Positions 15,995 to 24,415 of a stretch of 31,451 nt of DNA are shown piece after piece. Every line of letters starts with the position of its first letter. Positions within the stretch are counted from its first letter, which is position 1. The stretch lies in assembly GCA_964342585.1 (NCBI GenBank), contig CAYFHK010000021.1:1-31451 (forward strand), given 5' to 3'. The notes under the pieces are model-generated. The model was not told the origin of the DNA and searched no databases. It worked only from the letters and a program-made list of their open reading frames with translations. Made by a program: the position numbers and the translations under genes. Origin of the DNA: Parvularcula sp964342585. Its GTDB lineage: Bacteria; Pseudomonadota; Alphaproteobacteria; Caulobacterales; Parvularculaceae.

Positions 15995-18265
15995 TCAGCT
16001 TGTCGAATAGTAGAGCTCGATCTGACGATTTCGGGATCCACCATATTGGAAGCTGCGATAGGCCCGTCGGCTAATCCCGCTGAGCAGCGTGCCCGTCACG
16101 GGGGCATTCACGCGGCGCAACTCTTCGGCCGCCTTCTGCGCGGCGGATAGAGGCGTGCGACCCCAGCGTGTGACCAAAACGACGGATGAAACCTCGAGGG
16201 CGATCGCCAACGCGTCGGAAACGGCCAAAACGGGCGGGGAATCCACGACGATGACGTCGTATCTCGTGCTGACCTGAGAAAAGAGCCGACGGAGGCCCGG
16301 CTGGAGTTCAAGACGTTTAAGCGATCTGGCGTCGCGCGCCACTTTGGCGGCAGGCAGGATGTCTAGGCCCAACTCCTCGCTGCCGTAAAGCGCCTCATCG
16401 ATACTCATTTCGTCAGCCAGGTAATCTGACAATCCGTGCTCAAATTGGTCGCCACTCAAGCGCATGGTGAGCGAGCGCCGATGCAGATCACCATCGATCA
16501 ACAAAACGCGCAAACCGCTCTGTGCAGCTGCCTGCGCGAAAGAAATCGCAGACAGCGTTTTCCCCTCGCCGGGAAGTGGTGACGTAAACTGGACGATGAG
16601 AGCATTCGGCTTCACCAGGCTGCGCTGAGCCGTGCTTTGCGGCGTTTCTTCATCAAGCAGCGCTCGACGAATGGAGGCGGATTTCGAGGCCGTGTCGGCG
16701 TATCGTTGCCGCAGGATCACCAGAAGATTTCGAAAGACCTCGGCAAACCGCGAATTGGGGTTCTGATGAACTTTGAATTCAGGCTGCACACGACTGCCAT
16801 CCGGCCCTCGACTGTTCGGATACAGCTTCGGCACGGCACTCAAGACGGGCAAGTCCGTCTCCCGCTCTAAGGCGTCTTCGCGGAAGACGGCATTGGCAAA
16901 AATCTCAGAGAGCATCACAGCCGCGGCGGCCAATACCGACGCGATGATCGTGATGACGAGCATATAGGCTTCACGGTTCGGACCCGCGGGCGACAGCGAT
17001 ATTTGCGCGGGCGATAATATCCGCGCCGTGGTCCCATAGAAGGATTCAAATGTCGTCGATTGCTGAAAGCGGCTCAGCAAATTCTCGTATAGTGTCCGAA
17101 GAGATTCCGCACGCGTCTCAAGTTGTGCAATTTGAACCTGCGCCTCGTTCTCGCGAACGCGGTCCGTCTGGAAATCTTGCCGGCTGGTTTCGAGGCTACG
17201 AATGCGCGCTTGAAGGACAGACTGTTGGTTTGTCAGATCAGAGATGTGGCGCTGAAGCTCGGCCTGGATTTGCTCGTTCACTGACGCAATTTCTGACCGA
17301 AGTTCAACAATTTCTGGGTGCCGCGGGCCGAGGCTGGTCGCCAGTTGGGCGAGGCTCGCACTCAGGTCCGTTCTGCGTTCACGCAGACCCTGCATCAGCG
17401 GCGAGTCGACCACGTCGGACGCGGCGGTGCCGTCCCCTGCCGCACGCGCCGCGTTATAGGCGCGAATTTGCGCGGAGATCGCCCGCAATTCCTCACGCGC
17501 ATCGCTCAATGCGGTTTCAACGGCCACAAGTTGATTTTCCGTCGAGGTGCTGCCCTTTGCCAAAACGACCCCAGCCTCAGACTGATAATCCGCGACAGCG
17601 CGCTCGGCGGCTTCGACCTCCAGCCGCAACTCTTCAACACGGCTCTCAAGCCAAGCGTTTTCGTACTGCGCAACGGAGGTGCGCTCACCAACTTTTTCTG
17701 CCAGATAGGCCGATGCCACAGCGTTGGCGACGCGGGCCGCTTCAACAGCATTGCCTGCCGTGTACCGAACATTGATCGCAAAGGTGAGGCCTTCACGCTC
17801 GACCTCGAGATTTCTCGCCAAACGGGTGACTTTCGCCCTTTCCTCTTCCGGCAGGGCTGCGCCCAATGGATCTAAGATCTGCGCGATCGACGCATCATCG
17901 CTCAGCGCCACGCTGACCGGTGGCGTCGCCCCCGTTTCAGCCTCGACAGGCGCATCCGGATTCAAGGTTTGATAGGCGCGATAAAGGACGCGTGGCGATT
18001 TAATGATCCGCGTTTCTGTTTCAACTAATGTTGGGCTCGGGTCGCTGCGTTGTCCGATCTGCTCCCGCGCCAGCTCCGACGCGCTCGGATCGAGCAGGAT
18101 CATAGCCGTCGAGGTGTAATAAGGGTTGAGCGTTTGGACGTACCAAAGCCCCGGCAACAGCGTCAAAATAAACACCGGGAAGAACACGTAGAACCGACGT
18201 GCAAAGACGGCGATCAACGCTTTAATGTCGTCGGCAAACGTCGTTGTCTGGATAACGCGGTTCAA
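15995..18265 (-). CDS. Wzc-type polysaccharide co-polymerase / tyrosine autokinase
   Basis: The 756-residue inner-membrane protein has the fused PCP-2a/BY-kinase layout. A first membrane segment (about 28-46, VFFPVFILTLLPGLW) is followed by a Wzz-like periplasmic part with long coiled coils (about 200-400) and a second membrane segment (MLVITIIASVLAAAAVML). The cytoplasmic kinase has Walker A PLPGEGKT ending at Lys569/Thr570, Walker A' LLIDGDLHRR (Asp591, Asp593) and Walker B VIVVDSPP (Asp675). Four tyrosines (736, 741, 752, 753) lie in the last 21 residues and are the expected autophosphorylation cluster. By family knowledge it controls chain length and export. The start appears to be TTG at 18265..18263, preceded by GGGATGG; no ATG is available in frame nearby. 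Confidence 0.92.
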   Translation of the reverse strand: MNRVIQTTTFADDIKALIAVFARRFYVFFPVFILTLLPGLWYVQTLNPYYTSTAMILLDPSASELAREQIGQRSDPSPTLVETETRIIKSPRVLYRAYQTLNPDAPVEAETGATPPVSVALSDDASIAQILDPLGAALPEEERAKVTRLARNLEVEREGLTFAINVRYTAGNAVEAARVANAVASAYLAEKVGERTSVAQYENAWLESRVEELRLEVEAAERAVADYQSEAGVVLAKGSTSTENQLVAVETALSDAREELRAISAQIRAYNAARAAGDGTAASDVVDSPLMQGLRERRTDLSASLAQLATSLGPRHPEIVELRSEIASVNEQIQAELQRHISDLTNQQSVLQARIRSLETSRQDFQTDRVRENEAQVQIAQLETRAESLRTLYENLLSRFQQSTTFESFYGTTARILSPAQISLSPAGPNREAYMLVITIIASVLAAAAVMLSEIFANAVFREDALERETDLPVLSAVPKLYPNSRGPDGSRVQPEFKVHQNPNSRFAEVFRNLLVILRQRYADTASKSASIRRALLDEETPQSTAQRSLVKPNALIVQFTSPLPGEGKTLSAISFAQAAAQSGLRVLLIDGDLHRRSLTMRLSGDQFEHGLSDYLADEMSIDEALYGSEELGLDILPAAKVARDARSLKRLELQPGLRRLFSQVSTRYDVIVVDSPPVLAVSDALAIALEVSSVVLVTRWGRTPLSAAQKAAEELRRVNAPVTGTLLSGISRRAYRSFQYGGSRNRQIELYYSTS

Positions 18266-18290
18266 GATGCCATCCCAAGTGATCAGTCGG

Positions 18291-19586
18291 TTATAGAGAC
18301 AGTCTAAGCTGTACCCCAGTCATGTTCGAGGTAAAGCTCGCATTGATGACAGAGTCGTCAGCCTCCCGCTCAGTGAATGCATAATAGGCTGAGGCCCGCG
18401 CCCCGCGATTTATTAACCATTGCAAAGAGGCACGCGCGCGATACAGCTCATCTGTCCGATCGATGCCGGAAAACCGCTCAGACGTGACCTCACCGCCAGC
18501 AGAGAAGATCAAATTGCGGCGAAGCTCATGATCAACAGAGAGCCCAATGGTGGCTGCCGTCAAACTTGAGCTATCGACGAGATCCGCCCCCCGCTCGAGC
18601 TGAGACACGGTGAGGGTTGCCGTCGTGATCTGCGAAACAAACCAATCAAGTTCTGATCGCGCATAGATTCGTGTCAAATCTTCTTGGTTGGGGTCGGCGG
18701 TTTCGATGAAGATCGCACCGATATCGGCTTCAAGGGCGAGGTTGTCGGCGAGCACATAAATGGCGCCGATATACGGCACAATTTGCTGGGCATCGCGATC
18801 GACGCCGTCCGAAGAGGGACGATCAAAACTCCGCTGCGTGTACCGAACACCGCCGAGCAGCGTCAGATCTTGCCCGCTTGTCCAGCCTGTTTCGCCCGTG
18901 AATGTCAGCTCCGTTCGGTCACGGTCCGATCCCGGCAGAAAGCCGGGCTGGTCAGGATTGGCGACGGCGAAGGTGTCGAATGTCAGATCAAGCCGTTCAA
19001 TTGAAGCGCCGAAAACGCGTCGTCCCGCCTCGTGGCGCCATTCAAGTGATGTCTCTTGAAGCTCAAACGTCAGTGGCTCTGCGCTTGAAGGCGCCGTGGC
19101 GTTTTCCCGCCCGATGACCTCTTTCGACTGTCGGTGCCGGGCGACGAGCGCATTAGAGGCAGGCAGCATGGCCGCGAGCTCAGCTTCGACACTCCATGTT
19201 TCGTAGTTTGCATCGCTGATGCTGCTGAAACGATGCGCGGTGTAATTGCCGGAAACCGAAAGCGATGTGTCGCTAAAGCTGCTGCTCGCCGAACCACCGC
19301 CCGAGAACACCGTCACGCCGCTGCCGATCGCATCGGTGTCACGCGCAAGGACGTTGGAGTCATAAGCGTGCTCGACACCGGCCGTTGGGGAAATGTTGAA
19401 CGCACCGACGCTCACGCCAGGGGCCGCATATTCCGGTCGCGGGCGATCCGCCACCGCGACGTTCTTCACAGGGGTGAGGCTTTCAATGTCGACTTGCGCG
19501 GTGGCACTTAGCGGCATGATCGAGGCGCATCCGAGCGCCCAACCCGCCGCGGCGATCATCTGGTGCGAAACGCGACATCTGAACAT
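18291..19586 (-). CDS. Outer-membrane beta-barrel protein of the polysaccharide export operon (BBP2-like)
   Basis: This 431-residue protein starts at the ATG 19586, which follows a strong GGGGGAGGG; the frame extends 8 codons further but that start is less likely. It has a signal peptide ending in SATA (about residue 30). The rest consists of alternating hydrophobic/hydrophilic strands such as LSVSGNYTAHRF, LTLLGGVRYTQRSF and ARASAYYAFTEREA, ending in GVQLRLSL, a typical outer-membrane insertion C-terminus. It resembles the PF10082-type porins found beside Wza-like genes. Its neighbours are the OPX lipoprotein (24 bp upstream) and the autokinase (25 bp downstream), so I infer that it forms the outer-membrane passage for the polymer. 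The sequence alone does not give strand number or pore size. Confidence 0.78.
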   Translation of the reverse strand: MFRCRVSHQMIAAAGWALGCASIMPLSATAQVDIESLTPVKNVAVADRPRPEYAAPGVSVGAFNISPTAGVEHAYDSNVLARDTDAIGSGVTVFSGGGSASSSFSDTSLSVSGNYTAHRFSSISDANYETWSVEAELAAMLPASNALVARHRQSKEVIGRENATAPSSAEPLTFELQETSLEWRHEAGRRVFGASIERLDLTFDTFAVANPDQPGFLPGSDRDRTELTFTGETGWTSGQDLTLLGGVRYTQRSFDRPSSDGVDRDAQQIVPYIGAIYVLADNLALEADIGAIFIETADPNQEDLTRIYARSELDWFVSQITTATLTVSQLERGADLVDSSSLTAATIGLSVDHELRRNLIFSAGGEVTSERFSGIDRTDELYRARASLQWLINRGARASAYYAFTEREADDSVINASFTSNMTGVQLRLSL

Positions 19587-19610
19587 AGCGGCACCCTCCC
19601 CCGCAGCCAA

Positions 19611-20234
19611 TTAAAAGAGCCGCTCAGGAACCCGGATCGTGTCCCCCGGCTCAACAAGCATATTCGGCGTAACTTTGTAGAGCGTTTCGGCCTCGGCGCC
19701 GGCATGCTTCACCCACACTCGGTTCACATTGGCCCGATAGGTGAAGCCCTTGGCGCGTGCCACAGCGTTCACGATTGTAAGACCACTGCTGAATGGATAC
19801 TCGCCCGGCGAGGCCACCTCTCCCATAATGTAGTATGGGCGGAACTCGACGACGTCGACAGAAACCCGCGGATCGCGCATTAGTTCGTCTTCGATCAATC
19901 TTGTCTTGATCGCGTTTTCCGCGTCTCTGGCCGTTCCCCCTGAAACAATAACGGAACCAGCAAGCGGCAAGGTGATGTCGCCGGCGCCGCTCACGCGGAA
20001 ATCACCTGACATCTCGGTCTGCCCGAAGACATTCACGCGCAAAAGATCGTTCGCACCCAACGCATAGCCGGCCAAAATTTGGTCTTGCGAACGCAAAGTT
20101 GGTTCGGTTGCGTCGCCAAACTGCTCCTGAACGGAGGTGCACGCACCTAAGACACTCGAGAGAGAGCATAGCGCAATGATCAGCAGACCATGCGCATAGC
20201 GGCACCCGAAGCGAATATTCGAAACAACACCCAT
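19611..20234 (-). CDS. Short OPX polysaccharide export lipoprotein (Wza-like)
   Basis: From the ATG at 20234 the product has 207 residues; the frame runs to 20306, but the internal start gives a proper lipoprotein signal with lipobox LGAC (Cys32). A Poly_export (PES) domain follows, with YALGANDLLRVNVFGQ, FRVSGAGDITLPLAG and DPRVSVDVVEFR. One SLBB domain then covers YYIMGEVASPGEYPF to PGDTIRVPERLF. It stops straight after this SLBB. It therefore lacks the second SLBB and the C-terminal membrane-spanning helix of full-length Wza, which has roughly 380 residues. It is the first gene of the operon that continues with the beta-barrel, autokinase and mannose enzyme. The partner barrel probably supplies the outer-membrane pore. 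Confidence 0.88.
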   Translation of the reverse strand: MGVVSNIRFGCRYAHGLLIIALCSLSSVLGACTSVQEQFGDATEPTLRSQDQILAGYALGANDLLRVNVFGQTEMSGDFRVSGAGDITLPLAGSVIVSGGTARDAENAIKTRLIEDELMRDPRVSVDVVEFRPYYIMGEVASPGEYPFSSGLTIVNAVARAKGFTYRANVNRVWVKHAGAEAETLYKVTPNMLVEPGDTIRVPERLF

Positions 20235-20291
20235 CACTTCAGAGCGAACCCTCGCCTCGATCAATGCCGCATGCCGATGAAACAGACATTG

Positions 20292-20322
20292 AATATTTTT
20301 TCGCAAACAGGGCGAGCGTCAA
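20292..20322 (-). promoter_or_regulatory. Possible promoter of the OPX export operon
   Basis: On the minus strand a good -35 hexamer TTGACG (20322..20317) is followed after about 18 bp by an A/T-rich AAATATT stretch that could serve as a weak -10. The distance to the OPX ATG (20234) is under 60 bp, which suits a short leader. The -10 match is poor, so this is tentative. Confidence 0.33.
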
Positions 20323-20500
20323 GTCCAGCACCGGCCACTCACTGCGCGCTCCATCGCTACCAGCGCGTCGCTTTTTTTGCAACTGCGAAGAACCCGCCAC
20401 ATCGCCTTTAGCCATGCGTGTTGACCTATAAAAGCAGGAAAGGTCGCCACGAACTGCGTCCGTTAAAAGATCAGGCGCATCAGCGCGTTAACCTTTGGAC

Positions 20501-20523
20501 AAAAAGCGGTTGAAGGAACCCGC
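20501..20523 (-). terminator. Rho-independent terminator-like hairpin after the GT4 gene
   Basis: On the minus strand, 20 bp past the GT4 stop, GCGGGTT and AACCGC pair around a CCTTC loop (one bulged G), followed directly by TTTTTG. Stem plus T run fits an intrinsic terminator that would end the sulfotransferase-GT4 transcript before the OPX operon. Confidence 0.5.
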
Positions 20524-20543
20524 AACCGGCGCAGCAACCAGTC

Positions 20544-21689
20544 CTATGCGGACGGTTTTGTTATCGTCGCCACCGACTTGATCGCCCTCGCATAGCCCTC
20601 AACGAAGCGTACTGGCGAAAGCTGGTCGAGCAGTCCGGCTCCATCGCCCATCGGGATTTCGCCATTCGCCGCGACACGCATCAGCAAGGCCAATGCCTCG
20701 ACATCCCCCGGCGGGAAGTAGCTGCCGATGCCAAACCTCTTGAGGAGCGATATCGCACCGACCGGCGCATCCGCACATAGGATAGGACGCGCCGCCGCCA
20801 CGGCTTCGACAAGGGCATATGAGAAGCCATCCATCCGCGATGTGTGCAGAAAAATGTCCGCGCCCCTATGAAAAGCATCAACGTCTTCGCGATACCCCCA
20901 AAATCTCACGCGAGACGGCAAGTCGATGGAGCGGACCAGTTCCTCCATCTCGGCCCGTAACGGCCCATCGCCAACGACCCATAATGTGGCCGTTTCCGGC
21001 ATTAGGCCTTGCTGCACCGCATGACCGAATGCGCGGATGGCGGTTTCGGGATCTTTCCGAGGCGAAAGGGCGCCCACAAACAAAAACACCGGGCGCGACA
21101 ACGGCAGCTCCATCAGCTCTTCAGTCTGGTGATCACCGCTCTTTACCGGCAACGCGTTGTACACCACATCAATCTTGTTTTCGGGGACGGCATAATGCGC
21201 CACCAAATCATCGCGGGCGATCTCACTGGGAACGATCACGCGATCAGCCGCGCGAAACGCTGCTGGCAGTTCGCGGTCGACCCGAACATCTTTATTCTGA
21301 TCGTGGCTGGGTACCGCGCCGAGCCGAAGCACGATCGGCTTTCTGTATCCAAATCGCCTCAACGCCTTTGTGATATCGACGATCTCTGGCCGCGCGTCGA
21401 TGAAGGCGACATCGCTTCGTACCATGATAAACGCTAATGCAACGAAGGTGTGCCATAGCCGCAATTGTTCGAGCACACGGCGCATTTTTCGCGTGACCGG
21501 CAGGGCACAGACCTCGACTCCGTCGCCAAACATGCGTCGCGCGCGCTCTACCTCCGAGGCTGGCACGATGATTTTGACCGCAAAACCCGCCGCACTAAGC
21601 CGGGGTAACAGGTCAGCATAGACTTTTGCTGCACCGCCCGTCGTCTCGTCCAAGCACGGCCTGAAGAAGGTGACCTTGGTCAACGCCAT
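20544..21689 (-). CDS. GT4-family glycosyltransferase
   Basis: This 381-residue protein starts at the ATG 21689, which follows GAAAGGCGG; the frame runs on to 21728, but MALTKVTFF is the natural first strand. It has a GT-B layout. The N-terminal half has GGAAKVYADLLPRLSAAG (acceptor side). The linker has RVIVPSEIARDDLVAHY. The C-terminal donor half has FLFVGALSPRKDPETAIRAF, GDGPLRAEM and DGFSYALVEAVAAARPI. In the last motif the first Glu of the usual E-x7-E is Asp. It probably adds one sugar to the lipid-linked repeat unit at the cytoplasmic face. It lies 10 bp after the second sulfotransferase, so the two are co-transcribed. Confidence 0.86.
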   Translation of the reverse strand: MALTKVTFFRPCLDETTGGAAKVYADLLPRLSAAGFAVKIIVPASEVERARRMFGDGVEVCALPVTRKMRRVLEQLRLWHTFVALAFIMVRSDVAFIDARPEIVDITKALRRFGYRKPIVLRLGAVPSHDQNKDVRVDRELPAAFRAADRVIVPSEIARDDLVAHYAVPENKIDVVYNALPVKSGDHQTEELMELPLSRPVFLFVGALSPRKDPETAIRAFGHAVQQGLMPETATLWVVGDGPLRAEMEELVRSIDLPSRVRFWGYREDVDAFHRGADIFLHTSRMDGFSYALVEAVAAARPILCADAPVGAISLLKRFGIGSYFPPGDVEALALLMRVAANGEIPMGDGAGLLDQLSPVRFVEGYARAIKSVATITKPSA

Positions 21690-21699
21690 AAACCGCCTT

Positions 21700-22677
21700 T
21701 CACGATTTCGCTGATGCAGTTGGCACAACGCCGATGGACGACTTTAGACACTTCTTAGTTGACTGCTTCTGCAAACACCGTTGATTTGAGGGAAAAACAA
21801 AGTTCTCATATGCTCTTTGTGGAAACGAAGCCAGTGTTGGCTCTATATAGAGTCGCGGATAGCCCAGGATGGAGAGCAGTTTTCCCGCGTGGTGCTCAAA
21901 GACTTCGATCTCTCTTAGCATTAACTCGTTCCGCCACGCCTCTCCCCTTGTGGCCACCACACCTTTACCCAGAGCTGTGTTTTGGCTCTGCGTATATTTT
22001 GGAACGGCAAGCGCCTGCGAGGCGACCATCTTTTCGCTGAAGCGAAGCCCGATTGTATCGCAGATCAAACGCAACTTGGCTTCGGGCTCGGTCAACAAGT
22101 CTTCGTACCGAACCGTGAGGTTCACACAAGGGGTTCGTGAGGTTGCCGCAAAGGCTTGAGCGAGTTGAAGAGCCCACCAATCCGCGACCGCGGCAGCATG
22201 CGTTGGCCCCCAATCTACCTTCGCAAGAGAGAATGCGACGCCCCGTCCATCTCGAATGATGTGTACGGCAGACACATCAAAGTCGGACTGCTCAATGGTC
22301 GGCAGCATTGTGAAATGGCCAGGCGTCTGGTCGATCCAAACGCGCGGATCGGGTTTCCCACGAAGCGCCGCATACGACGCAACGATATGGCGAGGCGCGC
22401 AGCTAGCGAGTTGTTCGGCTGTCTTTGCCCGCGCATCGTCCCAGGGGTCAGCAGGATAATCCATTTCCCAAGTCTTGAAGCGCCAATGGCTTGCAATAAA
22501 CCCATCGATGGCGTCTCGCGTTGCGGGGATCCTACCCTCCTGAACCTGAACAAGGAGTTCTGAGGCAAATTGTGCTTCGGGCGTCACAAATGCCTCGGGA
22601 GCGGCGCCGAGAACGTTGCCGAGCATCGTTGTGCCGCTTCGTGGACAGCCACCCACAATCACCCAACGTTTGATCAC
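21700..22677 (-). CDS. Sulfotransferase family protein, polysaccharide cluster (first)
   Basis: This 325-residue protein starts at a GTG (22677..22675) with GAGGAAAG about 9 nt upstream. The 5'-phosphosulfate loop GGCPRSGTTML is at residues 9-19 and the 3'-phosphate motif HIIRDGRGVAFS at 139-150 (Arg142, Ser150). Both PAPS-contact regions are intact, and WIDQTPGHF is the usual acceptor-side motif. No signal peptide is present, so it should act in the cytosol on a sugar or lipid-linked sugar. The last 30 residues are Lys/Ser-rich and do not look like the family. It is co-transcribed with the GT4 gene and divergent from the flippase gene, which makes polysaccharide sulfation the most likely role. 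Confidence 0.85.
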   Translation of the reverse strand: MIKRWVIVGGCPRSGTTMLGNVLGAAPEAFVTPEAQFASELLVQVQEGRIPATRDAIDGFIASHWRFKTWEMDYPADPWDDARAKTAEQLASCAPRHIVASYAALRGKPDPRVWIDQTPGHFTMLPTIEQSDFDVSAVHIIRDGRGVAFSLAKVDWGPTHAAAVADWWALQLAQAFAATSRTPCVNLTVRYEDLLTEPEAKLRLICDTIGLRFSEKMVASQALAVPKYTQSQNTALGKGVVATRGEAWRNELMLREIEVFEHHAGKLLSILGYPRLYIEPTLASFPQRAYENFVFPSNQRCLQKQSTKKCLKSSIGVVPTASAKS

Positions 22678-22887
22678 TGGCGGCTTTCCTCATTCACACA
22701 CGTTTGGACGCGCCGCAACACAGCAAAAAGCCGGTCGTGGCTGTCGAATGGTCTGGCGCGGGCGCGCACAATCGCGACCTTCGCACTTGCAAAAAACATA
22801 GCCGCGTGTGCTTATCCGAACAAGCAGAAGAGCGCGTAAGCAGCTGCCGGATATTTGCTCGGCGCGCGGGTGTCCCATTGGGGCAGG
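22678..22887. promoter_or_regulatory. Divergent intergenic region between sulfotransferase and flippase
   Basis: These 210 bp separate two divergent starts and should hold promoters for both. The flippase ATG at 22888 is directly preceded by GGGGCAGG. I see no convincing hexamer pairs or strong inverted repeats. Confidence 0.4.
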
Positions 22888-24393
22888 ATGAGGATCAAGG
22901 TGTCAAAACCTGAAAAGGCGGAAACAGGCAGTTTCGGCAAACGTATCGCGGGTGGCGCCGCCCTGGTGCTTGGCGCGCAAGCGGCGAAAATGGTCATCCG
23001 GATGACGCAGGTGATCCTTCTCGCCCGCTTGCTGACGCCTGAGGATTTGGGGCTCGTGGCGGCCGTCAGCCCGGTCCTCGCCTTCGTGGCCGTTTTTCAA
23101 AATGTCGGGCTTCAACAAGCGTTGATCCAGCGGGAAACCATCGATGACCGGCTGATCAACCAAGCCTTTTGGTTCTTGCTCCTCATCGGCGGCGGATCGA
23201 TGATCTTTGTCATCGCGATCGCGCCCGGGGTTGCCCTTTTTTACGACGATGGGCGGATCACGGACATTGTTTTGGCACTTTCGCCTGTGGTGATGCTGCA
23301 AACTCTCGCATCGCTGCCCGGCGGCCTATTGGCCCGCGAGCTGAAATTCCGACACGTAACCGCCATCGACATCGTGAGCAGTGTCGTGATGTTGGTGTCA
23401 GGGGTTGGCGCAGCGCTGGCGGGCTTTGGATACTGGGCCTTGGTGATCGCGGAGAATTGTCGGGCGGGAGCGTTCTTCCTCGTCAGCGCGCTGTGTCACC
23501 CTTGGCGGCCGTTGCGCCCCGATTTTCGTATCGACCGTGGATTGTTCTCCTTCGGCGCCAATCTCACCGGCGCGAATTTCCTCAACTTCTTCAACCGAAA
23601 TTTAGACAACGTCCTTATAGGGAAGGTCGAAGGCCCGGTTGCGCTCGGCTATTACGACCGTGCGTATAAGTTGCTTCTTTATCCGATCCGTAATGGGGTT
23701 CAGCCGCTCAATCGCGTTGCCGTTCCTGGGCTGAGTAGATTGCAAGCCGACCTGCCGCGGTTCAGGCGGGCCTACCTGAAGTTCGCGAGCGCAACGCTCC
23801 TCGCCATTCTGCCAGGGATCATCGCCGCCATCATCGCCACACGTGAAACGGTCCTCTTTCTTTTTGGAGAACAATGGCTGCCCGTGGTCCCGATATTCGC
23901 TCTGCTCGGCTTTGTTGCGCTTGTGCAGCCCCAACAAATGACAAATGCGTGGATCTTCATCGCGCTTGGGAAGACCAAACAGATGCTTCAGATGACCACC
24001 ATTTATTCGGTGGTGATCGTCATGAGTTTCATCATTGGCGTCAGATGGGGCGCCATCGGCGTTGCGGGTGCTTACGCTTTGGTGAGCGTGGCCGGCCTGC
24101 CCTTCCGATGGTGGGTCGTTTCGCGAACCAGCCCGGTCACGTTCTGGGACAATGTCCAATTGCTTGCGCCCTTTGCCATTGGGCTCGCATTGAGTAGTAT
24201 CGCGTACAACGCTGTTTTGGCGAGTGGAGTCACCACGCGCGTGTTTCCGCTTCTGCTGATTGCGCTAACGTTGTCGTATTCCATCACGCTGATCACCGCC
24301 CTCGGATTCAAGCCAACGCGAGACACCATGGCACTCGGGATGAGATCAGGGCTCAATGCTGTGGGAAGAATTCGCAATCCCGCGGCGAATTGA
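22888..24393 (+). CDS. Wzx-type polysaccharide flippase (MOP superfamily)
   Basis: This protein of about 501 residues has a dozen or more hydrophobic segments spread over its whole length (for example FWFLLLIGGGSMIFVIAIA and FPLLLIALTLSYSITLITAL). The first conserved helix begins GKRIAGGAALVLGAQAAKM. Residues PEDLGLVAAVSPVLAF and FSFGANLTGANFLNFFNRN are typical of the polysaccharide biosynthesis/oligosaccharide flippase families. By family knowledge it moves lipid-linked repeat units to the periplasmic side. The start is uncertain: ATG at 22888 (chosen), an upstream ATG at 22855, or GTG at 22900. The next gene begins 22 bp after the stop on the same strand. Confidence 0.9.
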   Translation: MRIKVSKPEKAETGSFGKRIAGGAALVLGAQAAKMVIRMTQVILLARLLTPEDLGLVAAVSPVLAFVAVFQNVGLQQALIQRETIDDRLINQAFWFLLLIGGGSMIFVIAIAPGVALFYDDGRITDIVLALSPVVMLQTLASLPGGLLARELKFRHVTAIDIVSSVVMLVSGVGAALAGFGYWALVIAENCRAGAFFLVSALCHPWRPLRPDFRIDRGLFSFGANLTGANFLNFFNRNLDNVLIGKVEGPVALGYYDRAYKLLLYPIRNGVQPLNRVAVPGLSRLQADLPRFRRAYLKFASATLLAILPGIIAAIIATRETVLFLFGEQWLPVVPIFALLGFVALVQPQQMTNAWIFIALGKTKQMLQMTTIYSVVIVMSFIIGVRWGAIGVAGAYALVSVAGLPFRWWVVSRTSPVTFWDNVQLLAPFAIGLALSSIAYNAVLASGVTTRVFPLLLIALTLSYSITLITALGFKPTRDTMALGMRSGLNAVGRIRNPAAN

Positions 24394-24415
24394 CGATCCA
24401 TCACGAGGCCTTTTC

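Larger units (their letters stand above)
20235..20543. other. 309-bp gene-free region upstream of the OPX gene
   Basis: No coding frame with family resemblance is present. Reading from the right, it contains a terminator-like hairpin for the glycosyltransferase transcript (20501-20523), a G/C-rich inverted repeat next to seven T (20345-20378), and a possible minus-strand promoter at 20292-20322. It separates the assembly genes from the export operon and should hold the export operon's promoter and 5' leader. Confidence 0.6.

Noticed and set aside
17050..17775. 241-residue plus-strand frame
   Set aside because: Antisense to the coiled-coil part of the Wzc-type kinase; Pro/Arg-rich with no domain.
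20421..20445. TTGACC followed by TATAAAAG on the plus strand, promoter-like
   Set aside because: The two elements are directly adjacent rather than 16-18 bp apart, and there is no plus-strand gene until 22888.
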